Shown: positions 1 through 6,041 of the stretch, one piece after another
Layout of the letters: every line of letters begins with the position of its first letter
Numbering within the stretch: position 1 is the first letter of the stretch
Source: Candidatus Krumholzibacteriia bacterium
GTDB taxonomy: Bacteria; Krumholzibacteriota; Krumholzibacteriia; LZORAL124-64-63
Length of the DNA stretch: 6,541 bases
Assembly (NCBI GenBank): GCA_030632925.1
Contig: DAOVTU010000174.1
Coordinates: forward strand, 1 to 6,541
Direction: 5' to 3'
The notes under the pieces: generated by a model
Told to the model about the DNA's origin: nothing
The model's input: the letters and a program-made list of their open reading frames with translations, nothing else
Database searches by the model: none
Made by a program: the position numbers and the translations under genes

Positions 1-10
1 ATTTTGTCCC

Positions 11-39
11 TTTTCCTTCCCGGTGCAAGACCTTAGGAT
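11..39 (+). promoter_or_regulatory. possible promoter of the potassium channel gene
   Basis: A TAGGAT hexamer at 34-39 could be a -10 box. It lies 17 bases after TTTTCC (11-16), a weak -35 with 3 of 6 matches. Transcription would start near 46, leaving a leader of about 18 bases that still holds the Shine-Dalgarno GGAGGT at 55-60. An imperfect dyad, GGAT (36-39) with ATCC (45-48), overlaps the -10 and could be an operator, but it is short. The call rests only on hexamer matching. Confidence 0.28.
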
Positions 40-63
40 GCATTATCCCTACACGGAGGTGTC

Positions 64-1083
64 ATGTTCGACTCACAAATCAGTTTTAGGAACGTCATTC
101 GGGGGCTGGTGCTGCTGTTGCTGGTCCTGGTGGTGGGCACCGGTTGGTTTGTCCTGGTGGACGACTACACCGTTGTCGACGCCCTCTACATGACCGTGAT
201 CACCGTCAGCACGGTCGGATTCCGCGAAGTGGGCGTTTTGGACGGTTCGGACCGGATCTTTCTGGTCTTTTTGATAATTACTGGTCTGACAGTGCTGACC
301 TACACTTTGGGCTCTCTGGGCCGGGTCATTGTCGAGGGCTCCATCGAACGGTACGTCGGGAGGCGCAGGATGCAGCAGGAAATTGAGAAGATGGCAGGCC
401 ATTACATCATTTGTGGTCACGGGCGCATGGGGGAAATCCTGTGTGAAGAACTGAACCAGGAAAAAGTGCCCTTTGTGGTCATTGAAGGCGATCCGGAAAA
501 AGTAGAGGCGCTGGTGGAGCGGGGCTACCAGGTGGTCGAGGGTGATGCCACCGAGGATGAAGTGCTCGGGCGGGCGGGCGTGACGAGGGCCAAGAGCCTG
601 GTGGCGCTGGTTTCCAACAATGTGAACAACCTTTATATCACGCTGTCAGCCCGCGAAATGTGCCGGGGAGTGAACGACAACCTGTATGTGCTGGCGCGGG
701 CCACTGACGAGAGCGCCAGCGAAAAAATCAAACGCGCGGGGGCCAATCGTGTCATTTCGCCCTATGTGATCGGCGGCATGCGCATCGTCCAGGCCCTGCT
801 GCGGCCTGCGGTGTACGACTTCGTGGACATCGCCACCCAGGGCGGAGGCATGGACCTGATGTTCGAGGAAGTGACCCTCAGGGTGGGCTCGAACCTTGAC
901 GGTGTGGCCCTGATGGACTCGGGCATCCGGCAGAACTACGACATCATCGTCATTGCGATCAAGAAGCCGTCGGGGCGGATGGTCTTTAATCCGGGGCCCA
1001 AAGAGGTGCTGGAGCAGAACGACGTGTTGATCACGTTGGGGGACCGGGATCAGCTGGATCGGTTGTGCAGCGCCCTGGCCTGA
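64..1083 (+). CDS. two-TM potassium channel with cytoplasmic RCK (TrkA-N/TrkA-C) domain
   Basis: Predicted inner-membrane K+ channel of the MthK/Kch-like type (339 aa). Residues about 12-32 form TM1, 39-55 the pore helix and filter, and 64-90 TM2. A charged linker (91-111) leads to an RCK/TrkA-N Rossmann domain starting at HYIICGHGRMG, whose GxGxxG is residues 118-123; an RCK-C (TrkA-C) domain fills about 256-339. In this family the RCK parts form a gating ring that binds ligands such as Ca2+ or nucleotides; which ligand acts here cannot be read. The filter is TVGFRE (50-55), not the classical TVGYGD. The ATG start follows a GGAGG (55-59) only four bases upstream, and TM1 begins shortly after. 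A second Shine-Dalgarno/ATG lies inside the gene at codon 103. The gene stands alone, with no Trk or Ktr membrane partner in the window. Family assignment is firm; ion selectivity is inferred. Confidence 0.93.
   Translation: MFDSQISFRNVIRGLVLLLLVLVVGTGWFVLVDDYTVVDALYMTVITVSTVGFREVGVLDGSDRIFLVFLIITGLTVLTYTLGSLGRVIVEGSIERYVGRRRMQQEIEKMAGHYIICGHGRMGEILCEELNQEKVPFVVIEGDPEKVEALVERGYQVVEGDATEDEVLGRAGVTRAKSLVALVSNNVNNLYITLSAREMCRGVNDNLYVLARATDESASEKIKRAGANRVISPYVIGGMRIVQALLRPAVYDFVDIATQGGGMDLMFEEVTLRVGSNLDGVALMDSGIRQNYDIIVIAIKKPSGRMVFNPGPKEVLEQNDVLITLGDRDQLDRLCSALA
358..372 (+). promoter_or_regulatory. internal Shine-Dalgarno and ATG inside the channel gene
   Basis: GGGAGG at 358-363 is followed, after six bases, by the in-frame ATG at 370-372 (Met103). 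This lies in the linker between TM2 and the RCK domain. Initiation here would give a soluble RCK-only protein of 237 aa. MthK is known to make its extra gating-ring subunits from an internal start (Met107) at the matching place. The spacing here is better than that of the gene's main start. However, the same bases encode a Gly-Arg-Arg stretch, so the match could be incidental. Confidence 0.42.
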
Positions 1084-1121
1084 TTATTATGATTTTGCCA
1101 AGTGACGGGTGCGGTTGGGTG

Positions 1122-1146
1122 TTTCTTGACTATTTTGATCAAGTAT
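1122..1146 (+). promoter_or_regulatory. putative IscR/Rrf2-type operator upstream of cysK
   Basis: These 25 bases match the type 1 IscR consensus as I recall it (ATASYYGACTRWWWYAGTCRRSTAT) at 21 of 25 positions. The core is an inverted repeat, CTTGA (1125-1129) and TCAAG (1139-1143), around an A/T centre. Rrf2-family regulators (IscR, CymR) commonly control cysteine and Fe-S genes, so the position ahead of cysK-cysE fits. The regulator itself is not in the window. Promoter elements nearby are ambiguous: TATTAA (1144-1149) overlaps the right end of the site, and TATGAT (1088-1093) lies upstream with only a poor -35. Overlap with the first would imply repression by occlusion; with the second, a block downstream of the start. 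Confidence 0.55.
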
Positions 1147-1150
1147 TAAA

Positions 1151-1191
1151 GGCCTCCACTCAGGGGGCCGGACGACCGCATTTCCGGAGGC
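1151..1191 (+). promoter_or_regulatory. cysK leader with competing hairpins around the Shine-Dalgarno
   Basis: GGCCTCC (1151-1157) can pair with GGGGGCC (1163-1169) in a 7-bp stem (one G-U) with a five-base loop. The same left arm, GCCTCC (1152-1157), is also a perfect complement of GGAGGC (1186-1191), which contains the cysK Shine-Dalgarno GGAGG (1186-1190). A third option pairs CCGGA (1168-1172) with TCCGG (1183-1187). The first fold leaves the ribosome site open and the others cover it. No U-run follows, so this is not an intrinsic terminator. No known riboswitch class is recognised. The idea requires transcription to start before about 1150. Confidence 0.33.
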
Positions 1192-1198
1192 AAGGATC

Positions 1199-2134
1199 AT
1201 GGGCGAAAATATCCACGGCAGCGCAACCGAACTGGTGGGCGGAACGCCCCTGGTGCGCATCAACCGTCTGTATAACGGCAACAACGAAATCCTGGCCAAG
1301 CTCGAGGGGCAGAACCCCTTGAGTAGCGTGAAGGACCGCATCGGGCTGGCCATGATCGAGGCCGCTGAGCGCGATGGCCAGTTGGAAGCCGGCGGCGAGA
1401 TCATCGAACCCACCAGTGGCAATACCGGCATTGCCTTGGCCTTCGTGGGGGCGGCCCGCGGATATAAAGTGACCCTGACCATGCCGGACAGCATGTCGCT
1501 GGAGCGCCGGGCGGTGCTGCGGGCCCTGGGTGCCGAACTGGTGCTGACCGAGGCGGCCGGCGGCATGAAGGGCGCCATCGCCAGGGCCGAAGAGATTTTG
1601 GCTGAGCGTCCTGGGGCGTTCATGCCCAACCAGTTTTCGAATCCGGCCAATCCGGAGGTGCACTACCGGACCACGGCGGAAGAAATCTGGGCCGATACCG
1701 ATGGTCGCGTTGATGCGTTGGTCGTGGGTGTCGGCACTGGCGGCACCCTGACTGGAACCACGCGCCGCCTGCGGGAATTGAATCGCAATCTGCAGACTTT
1801 TGCCGTCGAACCCACGGCTTCGCCGGTGATTGCCGGAGGAGCGCCGGGACCGCACAAGATCCAGGGCATCGGGGCCGGGTTCATTCCCGACAACCTCGAT
1901 GTCAACCTGATCACCGAGGCGATCAGCGTGGAGAACGACGAGGCCATGGAGATGGCGCGGGCGGCGGCCCAACAGGAGGGCCTGTTCATGGGCATCAGTT
2001 CGGGCGCGGCGTTGGTCGCGGCCATTCGTATTGCCGAGCGCCCGGCGGTGAGCGGGCAACGCATCGTGGTGATCCTGCCGTCCTTTGGCGAGCGGTATCT
2101 GACATCGGACCTTTACCAGCAGTTCATGATCTGA
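1199..2134 (+). CDS. cysK: cysteine synthase A (O-acetylserine sulfhydrylase)
   Basis: PLP enzyme of the cytoplasm that makes cysteine and acetate from O-acetylserine and sulfide, the last step of assimilatory cysteine synthesis. At 311 aa it has normal CysK length. Visible motifs, in order: the PLP Schiff-base lysine K45 in SSVKDR; the substrate-binding loop TSGNTG (72-77); the phosphate-binding loop GTGGT (179-183); the KIQGIGAGFIPDNLD segment (from residue 220), typical of CysK; GISSGA (265-270), with S268 placed to bind the PLP ring nitrogen; and PSFGERYLT near the C-terminus. The ATG has GGAGG at 1186-1190, eight bases upstream. The gene sits directly before cysE, so substrate supply and use are co-expressed, and a putative Rrf2-type operator lies upstream. 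A CysM or cystathionine beta-synthase-like role is less likely given the CysK-type motifs and the cysE neighbour. Confidence 0.96.
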   Translation: MGENIHGSATELVGGTPLVRINRLYNGNNEILAKLEGQNPLSSVKDRIGLAMIEAAERDGQLEAGGEIIEPTSGNTGIALAFVGAARGYKVTLTMPDSMSLERRAVLRALGAELVLTEAAGGMKGAIARAEEILAERPGAFMPNQFSNPANPEVHYRTTAEEIWADTDGRVDALVVGVGTGGTLTGTTRRLRELNRNLQTFAVEPTASPVIAGGAPGPHKIQGIGAGFIPDNLDVNLITEAISVENDEAMEMARAAAQQEGLFMGISSGAALVAAIRIAERPAVSGQRIVVILPSFGERYLTSDLYQQFMI

Positions 2135-2142
2135 GGCACAAC

Positions 2143-3060
2143 GTGACCAATGAAGACCGCAGCCGAAAATTGCGCGAACTGACCCGTGAGGTGGTGGGCA
2201 CGTACCACGACATCGGGGGCATCAATCGCATTGGCGAAAAAAACCTGCCCAGCCAGGCGGCCGTCGTGGCCATCCTGGAAGAATTGCTGGCCGTGGTTTT
2301 TCCCGGCTATCACGGCGATCCCCTGCCGATGAATGCGGACCTGGAAGTGCTGGTCGGGGCACGTCTCGATGCCATCGGGCGTAGCCTTTCGGCGGTCATC
2401 GAACGCACGCTGAGGTTTTGCCACCAGCTGGATTGCGAATGCGAGAAGCTGTGGCAGATGGTGGACGAGGTTGACGAGGAGGCGCGGTTCAAGGCCGCAG
2501 CCGAACACGTGACGATGCTCTACCTGGGCCAGTTGCCGGAAATTCGCCGCCTGCTGGCCCTGGATGTGCAGGCAGCTTTCGAGGGCGACCCCGCGGCGAC
2601 CAATACCGAAGAAGTGATCCTCTGTTATCCGGGCGTGACGGCCATTTCGGTGCACCGTTTGGCGCACCCGTTGCAGAAGTTGGGCGTGCCCCTGGTGCCG
2701 CGCATGATGAGCGAATGGGCGCACCACCGGTCCGGGGCGGATATTCATCCCGGGGCCGATATCGGCGAGCGGTTTTTTATTGATCACGGCACCGGGGTGG
2801 TCATCGGCGAGACCACCACCATCGGCGATGAGGTGAAGGTTTATCAGGGCGTGACCCTGGGGGCGCTCAGTTTCCCGCGCAACCCTGACGGCACCCTGAT
2901 CAAGGGTGGCAAACGCCATCCTACCATTGGCAATCGGGTCACGATTTACGCCAATGCAACGATTTTGGGGGGCGAAACGCTGGTTGGCGAAGAGGCTGTG
3001 GTTGGCGGTGGGGTGTGGATCACCGAGTCGGTGCCGGCCGGGGAAAAAATCCTGGCTTGA
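2143..3060 (+). CDS. cysE: serine O-acetyltransferase, long tail-less type
   Basis: Transfers acetyl from acetyl-CoA to L-serine to give O-acetylserine, the substrate of the upstream CysK. The 305 aa comprise a helical N-terminal region (about 1-190) and a left-handed beta-helix of hexapeptide repeats (about 195-300). The landmarks are DIHPGADIG (H202), IDHGTGVVIGET with the expected catalytic His H215, and KRHPTIG (H259). The LGALS segment and the insert before KRHP resemble the Bacteroidetes-type subfamily. The protein ends at PAGEKILA, so it lacks the AGVPARIV region and the C-terminal Ile tail by which enteric CysE docks into CysK. That end looks natural for this subfamily rather than truncated. 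The start is GTG, with GAGG (2133-2136) six bases before it; this Shine-Dalgarno overlaps the cysK stop codon and only eight bases separate the genes, indicating translational coupling. Confidence 0.94.
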   Translation: MTNEDRSRKLRELTREVVGTYHDIGGINRIGEKNLPSQAAVVAILEELLAVVFPGYHGDPLPMNADLEVLVGARLDAIGRSLSAVIERTLRFCHQLDCECEKLWQMVDEVDEEARFKAAAEHVTMLYLGQLPEIRRLLALDVQAAFEGDPAATNTEEVILCYPGVTAISVHRLAHPLQKLGVPLVPRMMSEWAHHRSGADIHPGADIGERFFIDHGTGVVIGETTTIGDEVKVYQGVTLGALSFPRNPDGTLIKGGKRHPTIGNRVTIYANATILGGETLVGEEAVVGGGVWITESVPAGEKILA

Positions 3061-3067
3061 AACAGGG

Positions 3068-3096
3068 CTGATTTTCCGGCCCGAACGTGCTAGATT
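3068..3096 (+). promoter_or_regulatory. possible extended -10 promoter giving a near-leaderless peptidase mRNA
   Basis: TGCTAGATT (3088-3096) fits an extended -10 (TGnTAnnnT). CTGATT (3068-3073), 17 bases upstream, is a weak -35 with 3 of 6 matches. Transcription would begin about seven bases after the -10, which is at the ATG at 3103. The gene has no well-spaced Shine-Dalgarno (GGTGG at 3097-3101 is only one base from the ATG), which suits a leaderless transcript. The alternative is read-through from cysE, 42 bases upstream. Confidence 0.32.
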
Positions 3097-3102
3097 GGTG
3101 GT

Positions 3103-5166
3103 ATGAAAAAGCCTATCGGAATAGTTCTGCCCATGGTGTTGGTGCTGGTTTTGGCTGTTGGCGTGTTCGCCGAGCAGGACCGCACCAGTCTGCCGCACGC
3201 GCCCATGACCCGCCTTGATTTTGTCACCGCCAAGTCGCTGACGGCCGCACAATTCGGCCAGAAGAACGGCGAGTTGGGTGATGCTGCAACTTCCAGCGAC
3301 CGCTACGACATGCTGCGCCATGCCCTGGATCTGCGGGTGGACCCTTCGAACCGTTCGCTCGTTGGTGCGGTGCAGATGGTTTTTGTCAGCGAGTATGCCG
3401 GACTCACGGATTTTGTATTTGATTGCGGGGCCAACCTGACGGTCGCTTCGGTGACCCATGCCAGTGGGGCGCTGGTTTATTCCCATCTGGCGGACTCGGT
3501 GGTCGTGACACTGCCTGCGGCCTTGAATATTGGCGCGGTCGATTCGCTGGTCGTGCAGTACAGCAGCACCTTGACTTCGCCGGTCCAGAACCGCGGCCTG
3601 ATGTTCAAGACCCACTTCGCTGATCCGCTGGACAATACAAGCGCGCTGGTGCCGATGATTGCGAGCATGAGCCAACCGGCCTACGCCCAGGTCTGGTGGC
3701 CGTGCAAGGACCGTCCGGACGACAAGTTTCTGATGCGCATGAACCTGACGGTGCCCGATACCCTGGTGGGCATTTCCAATGGCAAGATGTTGGGCGTGGT
3801 GGCGGCCGATCCGGGCTGGCGTACATACAGTTGGCAGGAAGACTACCCCATCGCCACTTATCTGGTTTCCGTGGCGATCACTGACTACCGCGAACTGGCT
3901 TCCGACTGCGTGACGACTTTGGGTTCGGATGTGCCGCTGCGCAATTGGGTTTTTCCGGCCAGCGAGGCTGACGGCATCGCAGATTTTGCGCCGCTGTGCA
4001 GCATGGTGGAGTTCTGCGAATCGCGCTTCGGGCGGTATCCCTTTCAGGGTGAAAAATATGGGCACGCCCAGTTCCTGTGGCCCGGGGCCATGGAGCACCA
4101 GACGGTCACCAGCATTGGCGACGCCAGCGTGACTGGCGACGGCTCCCATGAGTGGCTGATCGTGCATGAGCTGGGCCACCAGTGGTTCGGGGACAGCTTG
4201 ACGCCCGCCGATTGGGAAGACATCTGGCTGAACGAGGGTTTTGCGACCTATACCGAGGCCCTGTGGTTTGAACATTCGGTGGACCGGGCCGCCTACGACA
4301 CCTACATGACCAACGCGCGCAACGAGAGCGAATGGTTGTCCCAGGGGCCGGTGCACGATCCGGTGCCGATTTTTCCCGGCCGGGTGATCTACGACAAGGG
4401 CGCCTGGATTTTGCACATGTTGCGCGGGCGCATCGGCGACGCTGCGTTTTTTGGTCTGGTCGAAGAATGGAGCCAGGGGGCGGGGCGCGAACTGGGCTAT
4501 GTGGCGACCCAGGAGTTCATCGATCTGGCCGGTGTGTGGGGTGGCGAAGACCTCAACGACTTCCTGTGGACCTACTTGACGAGCACCGCTTTGCCAGTGA
4601 TCAGTTTTGACTACGACGTGAGTGACGGCACTGGAGGTACGGATGGTACGGATGGTACGGGTGATGCGGCGACCCACCTGCGGGTGAGCCTGAGCCAGCG
4701 CCAGACGCCGTTGTTCGACAACGTCTATCCCGTCGTGGTGACCACTACGGCGGGGACCACCACCCTGATGGTGCCCCTGAGCACGGTGTCGACCGTGGCG
4801 GAGTTTGATCTGGGGGCGGAAATCCTGCAGGTCGTGCTGGATCCCGACCAGGCAGTGCTGTGGAATGGTGCCGGCAATGCGACTCAGGCCGAAGGGTTGA
4901 CCCTGGCCTTCCCCAACCCTTCCCTGGGCAACTACATCGTATTTCGGTATTGGCTGGAACGGGATGCGCAGTTGCACCTGAAAGTGTACGACGTGATGGG
5001 GCGCGAAGTGGCGGCCAGGGATCTGGGCCGCGAAGACCGTGGACTGCACGAGTGGGGCTGGGATGTGACGGGCAATGAAGGGCAGCGGATTTCCAGTGGC
5101 GTGTACTGGGCTGCGTTGTTTGTCAACGGCGAGCGATCGGTCGCCAAATTCTCGGTTGTCCGTTGA
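3103..5166 (+). CDS. secreted M1-family zinc aminopeptidase with C-terminal FlgD-type Ig-like domain
   Basis: Exported metallopeptidase (687 aa) expected to remove N-terminal residues from peptides outside the cytoplasm. Residues 1-23 are a signal peptide: KK, then a Val/Leu-rich core, then VFA before Glu24. An N-terminal beta domain (about 45-260) precedes the thermolysin-like catalytic domain. Zinc ligands are H355 and H359 of HELGHQ and E378 of NEGF; E356 is the general base and Y430 the probable transition-state Tyr. The exopeptidase motif reads GAMEH (328-332) where classical M1 enzymes have GxMEN. A beta-sandwich (about 500-595) carries a Gly/Asp-rich insertion from a 9-base tandem repeat. 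The large helical C-terminal domain of PepN-type enzymes is missing; instead residues 599-687 (FPNP, VYDVMGREV, SGVYW) form a FlgD/Por-tail-like Ig domain, often seen on secreted proteins of FCB-related phyla. It may anchor or sort the enzyme. Substrate is unknown. Confidence 0.93.
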   Translation: MKKPIGIVLPMVLVLVLAVGVFAEQDRTSLPHAPMTRLDFVTAKSLTAAQFGQKNGELGDAATSSDRYDMLRHALDLRVDPSNRSLVGAVQMVFVSEYAGLTDFVFDCGANLTVASVTHASGALVYSHLADSVVVTLPAALNIGAVDSLVVQYSSTLTSPVQNRGLMFKTHFADPLDNTSALVPMIASMSQPAYAQVWWPCKDRPDDKFLMRMNLTVPDTLVGISNGKMLGVVAADPGWRTYSWQEDYPIATYLVSVAITDYRELASDCVTTLGSDVPLRNWVFPASEADGIADFAPLCSMVEFCESRFGRYPFQGEKYGHAQFLWPGAMEHQTVTSIGDASVTGDGSHEWLIVHELGHQWFGDSLTPADWEDIWLNEGFATYTEALWFEHSVDRAAYDTYMTNARNESEWLSQGPVHDPVPIFPGRVIYDKGAWILHMLRGRIGDAAFFGLVEEWSQGAGRELGYVATQEFIDLAGVWGGEDLNDFLWTYLTSTALPVISFDYDVSDGTGGTDGTDGTGDAATHLRVSLSQRQTPLFDNVYPVVVTTTAGTTTLMVPLSTVSTVAEFDLGAEILQVVLDPDQAVLWNGAGNATQAEGLTLAFPNPSLGNYIVFRYWLERDAQLHLKVYDVMGREVAARDLGREDRGLHEWGWDVTGNEGQRISSGVYWAALFVNGERSVAKFSVVR
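4636..4662 (+). repeat. 9-bp in-frame tandem repeat (three units) in the aminopeptidase gene
   Basis: GGTACGGAT occurs at 4636-4644 and 4645-4653, followed by a one-base variant, GGTACGGGT, at 4654-4662. It encodes Gly-Thr-Asp twice and then Gly-Thr-Gly, starting at residue 512, within a flexible Gly/Asp-rich stretch between two strands of the third domain. The unit length is a multiple of three, so copy changes would alter loop length without breaking the frame. Confidence 0.85.
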
Positions 5167-5187
5167 TCGCCCGCCGCCAATTGTGAT

Positions 5188-5661
5188 CTATTGGCCTTCG
5201 CTCCAGGTGGTCAGGAACATGGTGCCTTCCAATTCATAGGGAAACACCGTCGCGTTTTCCCACTCCTTGCCGCCTTCGATATCCGAGATGACCCGGCATT
5301 CGGGCAACCCCAGTTCGAATGAATCCATATTGGGCAACAGATGAGTCAGCAAAGAGCCGCCCAGCATGTTGGCCAGCTCGCTCAGCACATCCATCATTTC
5401 GAATTCGTCGTTTTCCATGGTGAAATCCCGCATCATCATCGAACCCGCCAGATGCAGGGCCATGCTCTGGGGCATGACCAGTCCGACCATGGCCGGATAG
5501 GGTTTGTAGATGGGCAGACGGGTGTAGAAAACCGGTTCGTTCGGTGTGTACTCGACCGTGTTGCTGATGGGCATCGCTTCCATGAAGGCCATGTTCTCGA
5601 TGACTTCGCTGATGGCCTTCTGCATGGCTTCGGCCACTTCTTCGACGTTGATCGTTGTCAT
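5188..5661 (-). CDS. CheX-like chemotaxis phosphatase family protein
   Basis: A 157-aa soluble protein resembling the CheC/CheX/FliY phosphatase family, which dephosphorylates CheY-type receivers. The signature is DVLSELANMLGG near the middle, containing the ExxN catalytic pair E95 and N98. Only one such motif is present, as in CheX; CheC usually has two. The N-terminal helix region (ISEVIENMAF) and the following beta segment also fit the CheX fold. The protein is unusually rich in methionine (17 of 157, including MMM at 75-77). Its ATG shares one base with the stop of the receiver gene upstream, and AAGGA lies six bases before it, so the two are translationally coupled and the neighbouring receiver is the obvious substrate. 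No chemotaxis or flagellar genes are visible. The domain is assigned on motif and context; phosphatase activity is inferred. Confidence 0.82.
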   Translation of the reverse strand: MTTINVEEVAEAMQKAISEVIENMAFMEAMPISNTVEYTPNEPVFYTRLPIYKPYPAMVGLVMPQSMALHLAGSMMMRDFTMENDEFEMMDVLSELANMLGGSLLTHLLPNMDSFELGLPECRVISDIEGGKEWENATVFPYELEGTMFLTTWSEGQ

Positions 5662-6041
5662 CAGGATTCCTTTCCGGCGGCGAGCTGGTCAAGGCCTTCG
5701 CCGATGGTCATGGGGTTGACGGGTTTGCGCAGCACCACGCCGGCGCCCATTTCCAACAGTTCGTCCTGTCGGGCCTGGTTGCCGCTGCTGGTGATCACCA
5801 TGATGGGCATGCCGTTGAGCTTCGGACTGGCCGAGATGCGTCGGATCAGCTCACGGCCATCGAGAACAGGCATGTTCAGATCAGTGACCAGCATGTCGGC
5901 CGGCTCTGCTTTGAGCTTTTCCAGGGCCTCTTTGCCGTTTTCGGCCTCCAGGAACTCCACGTCTTCCTCGATGGAGATCTCCAGGCACTGTTTGATGAAC
6001 ATGCGGGCGGTGCCCGAGTCATCTGCGATCATGATCTTCAT
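5661..6041 (-). CDS. single-domain CheY-like response regulator
   Basis: A 126-aa receiver domain with no output domain. The acidic Mg2+ pocket is D7-D8 (IADDS), the phosphoacceptor is D54 (VTDLNMP), the switch residue is T84 (VITSS) and the conserved lysine is K106 (RKP), so all the residues needed for phosphorylation are present. With no DNA-binding part it should act by protein contact, as CheY does, or pass phosphate on. The ATG lies in an ATGA overlap with the stop of the HDOD gene, with AGGAG eight bases upstream; its own stop overlaps the start of the CheX-like gene. The likely partners are therefore that phosphatase and the HDOD protein. No histidine kinase is present in the window, so the phosphodonor is unknown. 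Confidence 0.94.
   Translation of the reverse strand: MKIMIADDSGTARMFIKQCLEISIEEDVEFLEAENGKEALEKLKAEPADMLVTDLNMPVLDGRELIRRISASPKLNGMPIMVITSSGNQARQDELLEMGAGVVLRKPVNPMTIGEGLDQLAAGKES

Noticed and set aside
1126..1131. TTGACT as a -35 box for cysK
   Set aside because: A good hexamer, but no acceptable -10 lies 16-19 bases downstream. The bases are better explained as part of the Rrf2-type dyad.
1160..2059. Minus-strand open frame of 299 codons opposite cysK
   Set aside because: Shadow of cysK; composition typical of an antisense frame, with no motif.
3065..3082. Possible terminator hairpin after cysE (GGGC with GCCC)
   Set aside because: The stem is only four base pairs plus a wobble and is not followed by a T-run.
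2113..5049. Very long minus-strand open frame (978 codons) opposite cysE and the aminopeptidase gene
   Set aside because: Its product is rich in His, Gln, Arg and Pro with no recognisable domain, as expected for the antisense of GC-rich coding DNA. The plus-strand genes carry full catalytic motifs.
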